From the NCBI GenBank assembly GCA_037176725.1, contig JAZBRS010000054.1, forward strand, positions 12,356,001 through 12,420,000: DNA of 64,000 nt, in the 5' to 3' direction. The position numbers and the translations under genes were made by a program. The stretch's first letter is position 1, and the number at the start of each line of letters is the position of its first letter. This document shows positions 11,901 to 22,907 of this stretch, in pieces. Under the pieces are notes generated by a model that was given only the letters and a program-made list of their open reading frames with translations, ran no database searches and was not told the DNA's origin. The DNA is from Posidonia oceanica (lineage: Eukaryota > Streptophyta > Magnoliopsida > Alismatales > Posidoniaceae).

Positions 11901-14582
11901 ATAATTCTTGCCATTTAACTTTTCATATATCCCACTGAGATTTTTCACCAAGGATTCACGTGTAGCCATGATGAATAGTAAACTATATGGTCTGATTTCA
12001 CTCCACCGGTAAGAGAAATTACTGATTTGGTGTAGACAAGACCCAAAAATCACACAACCGCCTTCTGGAGACACCAACACACAATCTAGAGGCATAAACA
12101 CGTGTGGATATCATGTATCCACACACAAACAGGGACTGAAGACACGTAGAAGGCTTAGGACATGGCTTGAGAGAACAGCCGGCGGCTTGAAGGGGTGGGA
12201 CTGCTCTTGTCTGCAGGCCTGGGGGCGCTGGAAGCCCCTACTGGCGAGACTGGAGAGCTCTGAAGCCTCTGCCGGTGGGACAGGAGGACCTGGAAGGCCC
12301 TACCGGCAGCTTGGCCAGTAGTGGAGAGAGCTTTTATGGCCACCGATGCCGTTGGAAGGGACACTTATGGCTGGCGGCATGTCTGGAAGGGAGGAACGGC
12401 AGTTCCAGCGGCGCAAGAAGACTTCGGGTGGCTGGTTGATGGCCCTAGACATAAGAAACTGGCCTGCCAGTGGCAGAAAGGAGGAATCTGGCTACTGCCA
12501 GCGGTGGAGATGAGTTCCGATGGCTGGTGGTGGAGGAGACGGCTCCCTAGGGTTTTCTCCTAGGCTCTAGTACCATGTAGAAAGGAAAATAGGAGAGAAA
12601 ATGCATATTCTATTCTCTGTATGTGTAGTTACATATATAGAATGTATTAGATACCCTAGACTAGATAGATATCTAATAACTCAATAACCCTCTACACTCT
12701 AATACATAGTATACCATCTCTAACAGTAAGGTCAGACTACAAGGAAGCTAGTATCGACTTGAATCAATTACAATTACACAGAAAATAATAGTTCATCAAT
12801 AAAAGAGGCAAAACTTACCTACAATCGGACTAAAAGTTTTCTTAGATATGTTTGGTTTTGAAATTTCTCTATTGCGACCAAATAGAATAAGCCTTTGGAA
12901 TTTGTTATGTAGGTAGATGATGATTCCACTAGCATAAAAATGTTGTAATAAACATGACAACAGAATCATTTGCTAAGGGCATGGAAAAATGTAGTACTTT
13001 TGTAACTTTTTTAGCTAATCCATACACAAAGTGCACTACAAATATAGGAAGATGAATGATGAAATTACTGACTAATAAAAAATTTAGTTGCAGATTTTAT
13101 AACATCCTTACAAATTGGAAACAAGCTTTTCTATGACTTTTTTATTGGAAATTAAACAGAAAGAAGCTTACTCTGCCTTCAAGGGGATCAGTCTCTCGGG
13201 ACACTAACTGTTGAAGACTTTGGATTGCAAACGATAATGCAAGAACTGGATCTATTGCTTTGTGTGGACCAGCTGCATGTCCACCTTTTCCTTTAATTGT
13301 TGCTACGAAGCGAGCTGACGCAGCAAGAACAGGACCTGGTCTAGAACCTATAACACCAGTTGGAGCACGGGGGTCAACATGTAACCCGAAAATTGCCTGA
13401 ACAGCATCCAGAGCACCATCTTTTAATACATAGTAAGCACCAGCATGGCCCTCTTCTCCAGGTTGGAAAACAAGCTTTACTGTTCCCTTCAGATTGAAAT
13501 ATCCCATTCAATTCTATCTTGAACAATAATTAAGTCCAGAATACGAAAGAAACACAACACTATACAGATTAGGGCGATCATGTAAAATGGTCTTTACGAA
13601 GGACGGATACATATGCAATTTCTGAATAATGCAGTATCTTGATTCTACATTAGCCCTGGCTGATGATAGACTTAACCTTTAATTTGTCTTTCCGCTGCTG
13701 AAGCAATTTTGCTGCGCCAAGAAGCATTGTCACGTGAGCATCATGTCCACAAGCATGCATCTTCCCGTCGATTTTGCTCTTGTACTTCCAGTCTACCAGC
13801 TCCTTTCATATACCAATCATTGAAAGTTTTAGATGCTTTTTGTCAGCATTATATGCAAATAATTACTAAGGAGGACAGACTATTCGTGGACTAATGCAGT
13901 AAATAAATCTAGCACAGTATAGCTGAAGTATATAAAGAATCTAATTGATTAATAAATTTCCCAAAACGGAAATCTTCGAAATCCTCTAAAGGGGTTTTCA
14001 CCCCTCATGGATGTTCAATGCAGTACTTGCCCAAAGTATAGTTTCGAAATTCACATAGTAATAACACAATTACCACCATATACGTTTCCATGCTGGTACA
14101 ATATCCACAGAAAAACAACAACAACTACTACTACCAAGGAAACAAAAAAGAGACTACAATTATCTAAAAGAATAGAAGGAACCAAGAAGAGAGAATTGAG
14201 GCACCTGCAAAGGGAGAGCATCCATATCCGCCCTGAGGGAGAAGAGTGGCCCCTCCCCCGAGCCAAGGGAGGCAACAACACCAGTCTTGGCAACAGGCCA
14301 CGTGTACTCGATCCCAAGCCGATCGAGCTCACTCCTTATCAGCTCACTCGTCTGGAACTCCTCGAATCCCAGCTCCGGGAACTGGTGGATCCTCCTCCTC
14401 AGCCCCTTCAACCAATCGAAGAACTCGACCTCCCTCGCCGACTCCAGCAGCTCCCGACCGAGGAATCTTATATGGGTCGGAAGCTTTTCCGACGCTCTCG
14501 AAGGGTGGAACGCGGAGATCAGGAGAGAGACGAGGAGGAGGAATCGAGGGAGTGGCGGTGGAGTGGGAGGAGAAGTCGCCAT
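5921..14582 (-). CDS. IAA-amino acid hydrolase ILR1-like (M20 peptidase family)
   Basis: Five exons join in frame: 14582-14205, 13802-13677, 13486-13172, 6512-6384 and 6295-5921. All introns are GT-AG, and the product is 440 residues, the usual family length. Residues 1-30 form an ER signal peptide ([15 protein letters not shown]). The M20 metal-site residues are present: HACGHDAH (Cys144, His146), PGEEG (Glu179/180), FGLH (His204) and SPHF (His410). Family members release free auxin, or jasmonate, from amino-acid conjugates in the ER lumen; the substrate here is not predictable. The C-terminus (GHASNQ) lacks the KDEL/HDEL-type ER retrieval signal seen in several relatives. Intron 3 is 6659 bp because a copia element sits in it in the same orientation. 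The start is chosen because ATG 14582 lies in a good context (CCATGG) directly ahead of the signal peptide. No frameshift or stop is seen, so the gene is probably functional. Confidence 0.92.
6513..7776. other. Distal part of intron 3 of the amidohydrolase gene
   Basis: AT-rich intronic sequence between the copia insertion and exon 4. No further gene or clear repeat was seen. Confidence 0.6.
7782..7932 (-). repeat. 3' LTR of the intronic copia element
   Basis: It pairs with 12576-12725. On the minus strand it starts TGTTAGAGATGG and ends TTTTCTACA. Confidence 0.93.
7950..11969 (-). pseudogene. gag-pol remnant of the intronic copia element
   Basis: The minus-strand frame opens with [20 protein letters not shown] at 11969 (gag N-terminus). 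It continues through a basic GRRRGG segment and a zinc-knuckle-like [11 protein letters not shown] near 11230. The protease motif [10 protein letters not shown] lies near 11010-10980. The integrase core runs about 10540-10010 ([26 protein letters not shown]). RT covers about 9348-8980 ([31 protein letters not shown]) and 8779-8585 (YFLGIEFA), and degraded RNase H lies about 8400-8200 ([20 protein letters not shown]). Stops and frame changes occur between and within domains. The FHM of the protease motif and much of the linker between protease and integrase are disturbed. No functional polyprotein is possible. Confidence 0.9.
12564..12575 (-). other. Primer-binding site (initiator-Met tRNA type)
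   Basis: On the minus strand the 12 bases next to the 5' LTR read TGGTACTAGAGC, close to the copia consensus TGGTATCAGAGC that pairs with the 3' end of initiator methionine tRNA. Confidence 0.85.
12576..12725 (-). repeat. 5' LTR of the intronic copia element
   Basis: It pairs with 7782-7932; TG...CA ends are present. Confidence 0.93.
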
Positions 14583-14635
14583 GGAATCGAGAGAAGAGCA
14601 GAAGCCGGGGGTCCTTGCCTCCTTGGTAACGGGGG

Positions 14636-14648
14636 GCGTATTTTTATG
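14636..14648 (-). promoter_or_regulatory. Possible TATA element of the amidohydrolase gene
   Basis: The minus strand has ATCATAAAAATAC about 55-65 bases ahead of the start codon at 14582. The position suits a TATA box with a short leader, but the match is weak. Confidence 0.3.
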
Positions 14649-14734
14649 ATAATTTCATTTAAAAATGCATCTTTAATGGCAACTAGAATCCTGCGTACGA
14701 AGTTGTCTGGGAATTATCAAGTTGATGTTTTTAC

Positions 14735-14850
14735 GATTTGTGTTTTTATTTAATTTTATTAGCATATATATTTGTATGGATGTTTGGAAATACTATTTTG
14801 AGATTTGTGTTTTTATTTAATTTGATTAGCATATACGCATGTATGGATGT
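14735..14850. repeat. Two-copy direct repeat (67-bp period)
   Basis: GATTTGTGTTTTTATTTAAT begins at 14735 and again at 14802, and each copy continues to TATGGATGT with few changes. It is a local tandem duplication upstream of the amidohydrolase gene. Confidence 0.85.
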
Positions 14851-15075
14851 CAGAAATAATACAATTTTAACTTCGATGATAAAACTGCATACAATTTTTC
14901 AAGTAGTATAACCATAAATATCATTTGATTTGGTTCCAAAATTATATGATTTGGTTCCAAAATGGTTAGCCATTTTGAGACCCGATGCTGATAGCTTTCC
15001 TGATAGGTTTTATATTGGTTTGATTAGTGGTTTTGGGTCAAAACAATTAGTTCAAAAGCACCAACAAAACGTAAG

Positions 15076-16361
15076 GGGTCTGTTTGGATCCTCTTAAATC
15101 GAAAAGTTAGATTCTAGGTTATTTTCAAAAGTTAGCTTTTGAGAGTTTTTATAGAAACTAGATTCTAAGTTATTTCTAGAATCTTATTTGAAAAAGAAAA
15201 GGTCCATTAATAGAAACTAGCTTCTAGTAAAACTCCAATTACTTTTTTTCCCTTTTTCAAACCCTAATACAATTCTATAAGTTTGCATTAGCCTTAAATG
15301 TCGACCAAAGTTGTATACACTATGTGAGAGAGATCAAAAGAAATTTCCACGTTAATCTATCGTGGCTTTACATTAGCAAAGATGCCAACCATTGAAATTG
15401 TTGAAAAAGGATAATTTGTAATGATAATTTTATTGTAAAATCTTGTCCTCCACTGCAATAAATAAGTTAAGCAAATGCCTCCTTTCAAGATCAAAAATAA
15501 AGAAATGAGATGGTGCCTTAGCAATTAGTAGGCAAAAAGAAATTGGCGATTCCATATTAAATTGAAGCTCACTCCTATGAATAATTATGTTTGCCTGTTT
15601 AACATTCTGCAACGTCCTCAAACTACTATCACCACCAACATTGCAAGGAGGACTATCGTCGAAGCCCTCATACTCCACCACCGTTGAAGCTCTCAAGCTC
15701 TGCCATCAAAGTCCTCAAACTCATCGCTGACGTTGCATGCAAGGCCAGCCGTCGATGTTGCAAGAAGAACTGTCGCCGAAGCCCTCAAACTCCACCACTG
15801 TCGAAGCCCTCAAGTTCTGTTGCCGAAGCCGTCAAATTCATCGCTAACGTTGCAAAGAGGGCCAAATGCCGCCGCCACTGTCACAAGGAGGATTGATCCT
15901 GAAGCCCTTGAACTCCACCACCATTGACGACCTCAAGCTTCGCCGTTGAAGCCCTCAAGCTCCATTAGACCATCACTGCCGTTAGGGTTCAGAAGGAGGA
16001 GAGATGGGAGGAAGAGAAAAATGGAAATGGAAATGATAAGAAAAAAGGAAATGAAAATGAAAATGGAGAATTATGATAAATGACATGGATCGTAAATAGA
16101 AATTGTATTTTAAAGTAAATGTTTAAAAAGAACAAAGATATTAAAGATATTACGTTACTATTTTCTCCAATTTCTACTAAAAATTCTCTTCCACTAACCT
16201 TTCTAACTACACAAAAATACACATAGATTGTCTATCCAGAGGTTGTAACTTTTGAGAGAAATAAAATGGTAAATATTTATTTGAAACTATTTTTAGGTTT
16301 GTTTAATTTCTACAAGAAACTAATAACCAGAATCGAGGTAGAAGTAGTTTTAAACGGACCC
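15076..16361. mobile_element. ~1.3-kb non-autonomous element with inverted ends
   Basis: The left end GGGTCTGTTTGGATCCTCTT mirrors the right end, which on the other strand reads GGGTCCGTTTAAAACTACTT. Inner arms are rich in TTAGATTCTAG- and TAGAAACTAG-type words. The core (15655-15975) is a degenerate minisatellite. No transposase is encoded. The target duplication is unclear and the superfamily is not assigned. Confidence 0.55.
15655..15975. repeat. Degenerate minisatellite (GAAGCCCTCAAACTCCACCACC-like)
   Basis: Variants of GAAGCCCTCAA(A/G)CTCC recur at irregular spacing, mixed with GTTGCAAG and CATCGCTAACGTTGC words. The open frames here (for example 15684-15896) are by-products of the repeat and not genes. 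Confidence 0.7.
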
Positions 16362-17403
16362 AAGGTCTCAATTACATTGTTGTAATTGGTATGAAAATAA
16401 TAAAACACAAGAGTGCTAGAATTTAGATATTGTACTTCACATATCTCTCGATTGAATAACTTTGAAACCTCTCGTACATAGTCATCTCACCAACTAGCTA
16501 GGCAACCACTCCACAGATACTATGAGCTAACTACTGTTTTTTTTTTGTTTTTTTGGAAGAAAGAACCAGAGTTCAATCTTGGCATTTTGGGTCATGATAC
16601 GAGCACAAGTTTTGACAACTCTTGAGCAGTGCGAAAATGTTATGAGCTAAAAAAAACTTGTGCAGCAGAAGTATTGACAACTATTATAATGTCAATCTTT
16701 CTATTTAAGTTTCTACTTTTAATTGTTAATATGGGTTTTATTGGCATCTTAAATATACAGTTTAAATATGTACATTTGAATAGCAGAAGTATTGACAACT
16801 CTTATAATGTCCTAAAAAGCATATGATGACCAATATCCTGATTCAAATATGGTCAAAGTAAAACAATGTACATTTTATTATTTAGTCATTTATTTTTATT
16901 TGTGTAATATCAAATTAAGTTTTTACTTTCAAATTTGTGATGATTCATTTAAAATTAAAGAACTTGAAATTTCTAATGTTGCTTTACCTTTTACTCAATA
17001 ATATATTTATTTTTTTAAAGAAAATTCTTTCATAGTTGTTTGTAGTTTATTTGTTCAATTTTTTTTTCAACATGACATAAAGATAATATTTCTTTATTAA
17101 CTTTTGAAAAGAGATAAAAACTCATGTAAGCTTGTTTTTTGGTCAATGAATCTCATTGACACAAAAAAATCGAAAAACTTTGAATGCAAAACAATATTAA
17201 AAATATACAGATTAATAAAGTGTAGTAAACGGCTCAAGACGAATTAAAAATTAACATGAGATAAAAGGAAAAATATTTACCCGAGGAGTTTTATCCCCCT
17301 GCTTGCAACCATGTATGAATGTCTAGCTACAACAGTGTAAGAAATGAAATGCAATGTGCAAAATATTAAAAGAAAACCTCCTTTTTAATTTATAGAAATC
17401 GAT
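16362..17403. other. AT-rich intergenic stretch with direct repeats
   Basis: No gene is present. AGCAGAAGTATTGACAACT occurs near 16665 and again near 16783. The segment ~16975-17190 is a dispersed repeat also found at ~31188-31345, with the same order of words (TTCTTTCATAGT, GTTTGTAGTTTATTTGTTCA, AAAAATCGAAAAACT). Confidence 0.6.
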
Positions 17404-18142
17404 ATGTCGACATAACGTGGTCGGAGATGAAAGAAGACTTAAGCTCTCTGGCACTCTCAAAAATTCCTCTAACTCTCAAAATTCGGTCCCTCAAAACTCC
17501 CCTCTTTTTTTAGTCTTTTTTCCGTCTGTGTCCCCTCATTTTTCCCACAAAAATTCCTTCAAAATTTTCCTCCCCAAATTTTCGTCCCCTTCAAAGGCTG
17601 GGGTGCCCATGCCTATATAGAAGCATGGGAGGATCGAAATTGGCAAAAAGGTTCAAGTTTGGCAAGATAAGGCAGGTGCAACAAAGAGTTTCCAATTCTG
17701 AAGTGTTGAACGCAGTAATTCTAGCATTCTATGTTGAACGTTGGAATTCTAGCGTTCAACGACCTCTAGATACTCAGTTGCCAAAATGAGGGAATAATCT
17801 CCATTAATGATAGATTAGACCTGATTAGATCCTAATTAAGTCACCGTTTGGTCAACAGACCTCTAAAGAAGGTAAAGATTTAAATTTCAAAATTACCAAA
17901 ATAAGGAAAGTTAATGACAGAACTGTTAGTTATAGAACGCAGAAAATCAAGCGTTCTATGTTGAACGCGGCAAATCTAACATTCAACACACTTAGGCTGC
18001 TGTAAATATCCCATTTTCGCATTTTCAATGGTTCGTTAAGGATAGAAAACCTTGAGACGCCCTAAATCACGTGACTAAAGACTCATAACACTTTTTTCCA
18101 GATTTTCCATGATTTACTTTAAAACATTACTTGATTTTACTT

Positions 18143-18395
18143 GATTCAAAGTTGTTAACTGTGGTAGAGCTAATTCACTCAAATTAGTGGCAAGTTTGAG
18201 TACCTTGAACACTTTTCTCAGTATAAGTCTGTTAGCTGTGGTAGAGCTAACATTCTTATTCTACTCAAACTAGTGGCAAGTTTGAGTCCCTTTAACATTA
18301 TTAAATACGAGTTTATTAACAGTGGCAGAGTTAATACCCTCGTTGCACTTAAATTAGTGGCAGATTTGATTATTTTAATGTTAAACGAAATGTTT
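18143..18395. repeat. Three-copy tandem repeat, ~80-90-bp units
   Basis: Each unit contains GTTAACTGTGGTAGAGCTAA-like sequence followed by ACTCAAATTAGTGGCAAGTT. Units begin near 18149, 18228 and 18311, with divergence increasing in the last. Confidence 0.8.
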
Positions 18396-18465
18396 TTATG
18401 ATTTCATGAAATTTCTGAAGTTTTCCGGGCTTTTAACGAATCTCTAATGGATTAATATAAAAGAC

Positions 18466-18735
18466 AGGGGGGAAACTGCAAAAAACCCAGTAGTAATGTA
18501 TTAGAGTAACACATTTCTTTGGATTAATGTGCAAATATTGAATAGACAAGGGTAAAACTACAAATATCCAGTAGTAGTCTGTTAGAGTGGCACCAACCTT
18601 AGACCAATGTGCAAATGTTAAAAAGATAAGGGTAAAACTGTAAAAATACGATTGTAACCTGTTATAGTAGCACCAAGATTTGGACTAATATGCAAATATT
18701 GAAGAAACTTGGGAAAAAATACAAAAAATACAACT
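18466..18735. repeat. Three-copy tandem repeat, ~85-bp units
   Basis: Each unit has AAGGGTAAAACT, a run of A, CCAGTAGTA, GTTAGAGT and then ATGTGCAAAT. It is a different unit from the array just upstream. Confidence 0.8.
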
Positions 18736-19828
18736 ATCGCCTCTAAGAGTGGTAACTAGACTAGTTGCCTATAGAGGCGACTAGCCAGTTGCCTCTTGGA
18801 CAAGCAACGCAGCTAATTGCTACTCAGACTGTCAACAAGTTTCATTAAATGTTTTTCCTATACTTTTAAGATCTCTCGCTTGATATTTTGTCATCATAGG
18901 CTTCAATATAATATATGGGATTTTTATAAAGTGTTTTAATAATTTTTCCCTTAATAATTAATATTTCTATGATTTTCCTAACACTCAAATATATGATATA
19001 TCATATAAACTTTAAAAATGACAATTAATTGAGGAAAATTCTATAAAATTTCAGAAAAATGGTTGACATACTTTAAAATAATATCTCTTTATTTTGGTTA
19101 AGAAAAACGTCGTTTTAAGTTAGTTACAACATTTTTAAATGCTATAACTATATTTAATTCAAAACAATATTTAAAAATAAAGATAAATCTAGAATGTTCT
19201 AATAGTTACGAATCTAAACCGAGTCAAAAGTATTTGCAAAACTAATTAGCTTCTCCCATGAAATTATAGAAGATATTATTTTTAAATTTAGTTTTCTTGA
19301 TTAGTAAGCTTGTGTTTAAATTTAAAATATCTTCTAAATATATTTTTGTTGCGGGAAAATTGTAAAAATGAAGAATAAGTCTTAGACGGTTACTAGGTTT
19401 GTAACAAAATTAGTTAGGGATTTAAATTATAAATAATTTGAGTTTTAGAGCTAGTTGCCACTCCTACAGGTGACTAGCTTAAAATCATCATTTTATTATT
19501 TTCTTAATGATTTTCTGCACCGAGAAAATAAAATATATGTGGCTAGGTGCCAATTATTACGACGACTAGTTGACGTGGATTATTTTTTTATCTTTTAATT
19601 TGATCCTCCAAGTCGTCCCCACGTCAGTTCGACGCCTCTTAGAGCGACAACTTGCTGACGTGGACAATTATGTTATCCGATCAATGGACTTCCACGTCAT
19701 TTTCACGTCATCAAAATAGGATATTTATGCCTATCGCCTGTCCTTGCGGCGACTTTAAAAATATCTATTTTAATTTTAAATTCTTCTCTAGAAAATTCCT
19801 AGATCTATCCACTTGAGCCCCATACCTC

Positions 19829-19835
19829 TATAAAA
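19829..19835 (+). promoter_or_regulatory. TATA box in LTR-like block
   Basis: TATAAAA in a CCTCTATAAAATGGCC context, a good plant core promoter shape, 1 kb ahead of the leader-like sequence. Confidence 0.45.
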
Positions 19836-20879
19836 TGGCCCCGAGAGCTAAAGCTCAAGAAAGGCATTTTTGAGAGTTAGGAGTCCCGAGTTAGGAGCCA
19901 TTTCTAAGAACTAGAGATCTTCCTAGATTAAGAGAGAGAGATTCTGAGAGATTGCTAGTCCCCACTCTGCCCAAATCATTCGAGAAACCTTAGATCTCAA
20001 AGATCATCAGTCTAACCGGAGCTCCATTCGTGCCTCCACTTCATCATCCCACGCCATAGAGTACAAGGGTGAATGGAGTATCTTCTTTCAATCTAATTTT
20101 TTATTTCATTTTGCATTCCTTAATTAGGACCCATAGCATATACATGCGGGAACCACCCCCAATTAGTATTTAATTGCAGTTATTTACATTATTTCTTATT
20201 CATTTGATATTATTTACTACACCCGGAGTTACCCGTATCTATTTATTTATTTTGAAGGAAAGGAATATCTCACGTAACACGAGGACGCCATTGGATGACA
20301 TCCTATCGTTGATCTAGTGAGCCGACGACCCATATCATCCGCATCTCCCCTAGGCGTCTTGTCAACCAGATTTGCAAATCGATGAGTGGCGATCACAACA
20401 AGTAGACGACGTCGTGGAAGCGCCGACTAGTTCATCTACACCCCCAAATCCACATCCACAACTGCCAACCTGCCAAATTTGGCCAAGAGATCAATAGGAC
20501 CTAAATTGTTGAAATCACGGGATCGTGATACTCTTCGTAAAATGCATGACGACACGTTTAAATTTGAAAATTAGTTTGAGTTCATAGAGGGCAACTTAGG
20601 CTGGAATGGAAATAAACTGAACTGGACATGTTGGATGCTGGGTATACAGCGTTCAACTTAAAACACTATTCTAGTGTAGAACGCTAAGCTTCCAGCGTTC
20701 AATGTTGAATACTGGGAATCATGCGTCTAACAGTCCAGACTGGCAAATAAGCATTGAGAGCGTCCTTAGACTGAGAGAAATGCCTCTAATGATGAATGGA
20801 GTATGATATGGTATAATGCTACTTCATAACAATAGAGGAGTGCCAAAACGGGATATCTACTGATCCAAGCCAGGAAATA

Positions 20880-21672
20880 CCCCTATGGCTAAGGGAGACA
20901 AGTTTAGTCTCAAATAGTACACTAAAAATGATTTTGAACATAAGGAAATGCAGAGGATTCTATATGCTTCAGTAGTTGGGAGTCTTATGTATGTTCAAGT
21001 TTGTATGCGTCCGGATCTCACGTACATTGTTGGCATGTTAGGCAGATACTTAAGCAATCCAGGTATGGATCATTAGAAAGCTGTTAAGCGGGTCATGTGA
21101 TATTTCTAAAGAACTAAAAGACTTCGTACTTGTGTATAGGAAATCGGATCAGTTGGAGATCATTAGATATTTTGACTCTGATTTCGTCAGATGCCAAGAT
21201 AGACGTAGATCCACTTCAGGCTATATATACTTGCTAGCAGGTGGAGCTATATCATGGAAAAATATCAAGCAGACACTTATAGCTCCTTCTACTCTGGCAG
21301 CTGAGTATATAGCATGCTATGAGGCATCCAATCAGGGAATATGGCTAAGAAATTTTGTCACGGGTCTACAGATTGTAGATGGAATTGAAAGACCGTATAA
21401 GTTATGTTGTGACAATAAATCTGCGGTGCCATATTTCAATAACAACAGGAGCTCATCAAAGTCAAAGCATGTAGAAATTAAGTTTCTGGTTGTGAAAGAA
21501 AGAATCTAGAATGGTCAGTTGTCTATAGAGTATATTGAGACAAACTCTATAATTACAGATCTGCTTACTAAGAGAGTACCACCTAAGATCTTTCATGTGC
21601 ACGTGGCTTATATAGGTGTTGCATCATTTGATAATGCATCAGTTTTAGTGGGAGTTTGTGTTTGAATGCTCT
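20880..21672 (+). pseudogene. Copia RT end / RNase H remnant
   Basis: The plus-strand translation gives MAKGDKFSLK, then YASVVGSLMYVQVCMRPDL. The RNase H domain follows: STSGYIYLLAGGAISWK, LAAEYIACYEASNQGIWLRN, CDNKSAV, KSKHVEIKFLVVKERI, and near the end TDLLTKRVPPKIFH. Stops interrupt it at ~21075, ~21100 and 21507-21509. The longest open piece is 21132-21509. Not functional. Confidence 0.88.
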
Positions 21673-22019
21673 ATTGAAATAGACATTGTTTTCTGCAGAA
21701 ATAAAGGTTCTAGTTATTTACTTTCTAGATATTTATGTTAATCTCACTAAATGTTGGACCAGTTAGATATGGGCGTGTTAAGATCACTTCGCCTAAATTC
21801 CATACTACACATACACACTTGATCCATGTCGTTTGGTTGTATTAGCATTAGTGACCATTATGGGTTGAATTACGCCTAAAGTAATGAAAACCTCTTTAAT
21901 CCTATGTTGGTACAGTTGATGGACCGGATTGTAAGATGTCTTTGTTTAAATATCTATTTTGAACTCTTAAAGTTTTAATGCTTTAATTGTTAATTTTATG
22001 TGTAGCTTAAGTGGGAGAT

Positions 22020-22487
22020 TGTTGAGTTAAAATTCAATAAAATATGAACCAATATAAAATCAATTAAAGTATTATAGGCCATTTTATGATTAAGCTCATT
22101 GGAAATGATCTATTTGGTTTAGGTTGAGTCTATTGATATCATAAGTGGTGTGGGTTAATTATGTAGAGACCATTTAGTATATTTCTATTTGTTGATGGAC
22201 CGATTAGAAATATGGAAAAATAGACATTCTATAAATAGGAGTATTGGTTCGTAAACCCTACACTTTTACTTCTCCTTTCTCTCACCTCATCTTGAGAAAG
22301 ACAAAAGATAAAGGAGGTGTGTGGTGGTTTGAAAGATCGGATCTCGAACATGTGATGAAGGACAAATACTATTCGATTTTACATGAATTCATACATGCTT
22401 CTGCATATTTTATTTTATCATGAAAGATCTTGCAAATTAAATATTAATATATAAAATTTATATATTAGTTGAGATCCAATTTTAACA
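22020..22487 (+). repeat. 3' LTR of truncated copia element
   Basis: It runs from TGTTGAGTTAAAATT to AATTTTAACA, with TG...CA ends directly after a polypurine tract. A TATAAATAG lies at 22230-22238. Confidence 0.85.
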
Positions 22488-22907
22488 TTCCACCTTGACA
22501 AAGGAAGGAAGCGCTTTCTTATTGAGTCAATGTGCATGAAAAAGACTTCACCCATGTGCAGGACTCCACCTCACCATCACTACAAATACTAAAATAATAT
22601 TGATGATTGAAGTACGTATTTTTTTTAAAACGGTAATAATGATTGAAGTACGTATGGAAATAAGTTATATATATTTTTTAAAACAAATTGGATTTGGATT
22701 ATTTTTTGTAAACTGAATTTGTAGAATTAAGTGTCAAAAACAAAGGACTCATCAACATTCTTTGGCATTAATCTTTGAGGAGAAATAGATTCTAAAGGTC
22801 GAATGAAAATAGTACAAGTACTTATCTTGGATGAGAAGAACATGTACAGATATGTGTGAGGAAATCCATAGAGTAAGAATGATAACAGAATGATAGACGT
22901 ATGATAG
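22488..22907. other. Intergenic stretch, nothing recognised
   Basis: AT-rich, with a short repeated phrase (GATTGAAGTACGTAT) at ~22605 and ~22640. No gene. Confidence 0.4.

Larger units (their letters stand above)
7782..12725 (-). mobile_element. Ty1/copia LTR retrotransposon in intron 3
   Basis: A 4.94-kb element with ~150-bp LTRs (7782-7932 and 12576-12725), each bounded by TG...CA. The 5-bp flanks GTAAC (7777-7781) and GTAAG (12726-12730) form a target duplication with one mismatch. On the minus strand the 5' LTR is followed directly by a primer-binding site, and the 3' LTR is preceded by a purine tract (GAGGGGAG, about 7933-7945). The domain order gag, protease, integrase, RT, RNase H is that of copia. 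The LTRs differ at roughly ten positions, and the coding region has several stops, so it is an old, inactive copy. It lies in sense orientation relative to the host gene. Confidence 0.95.
17404..20834. repeat. LTR-like block with tandem and palindromic repeats
   Basis: A 3.4-kb non-coding block that reads like an LTR or leader of a Ty3/gypsy element. It holds GAACGC...GCGTTCAAC quasi-palindromes (about 17704-17765, 17937-17990 and 20629-20735), two separate three-copy tandem repeats, and a promoter-like TATAAAA (19829-19835). A leader-like stretch follows before it runs into a copia fragment near 20835. No TG...CA boundary or target duplication could be fixed, so element type and orientation are inferred. 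Confidence 0.4.
20850..22487 (+). mobile_element. 3' portion of a Ty1/copia element with 3' LTR
   Basis: Only the end of pol, the 3' untranslated region, a polypurine tract (AAGTGGGAGA, 22009-22018) and one LTR (22020-22487) remain. The 5' part is missing, and the sequence joins the repeat block upstream near 20835-20850. Confidence 0.85.

Noticed and set aside
14007..14753. 248-codon plus-strand open frame
   Set aside because: It is the antisense shadow of exon 1 of the ILR1-like gene, GC-rich and without its own domain.
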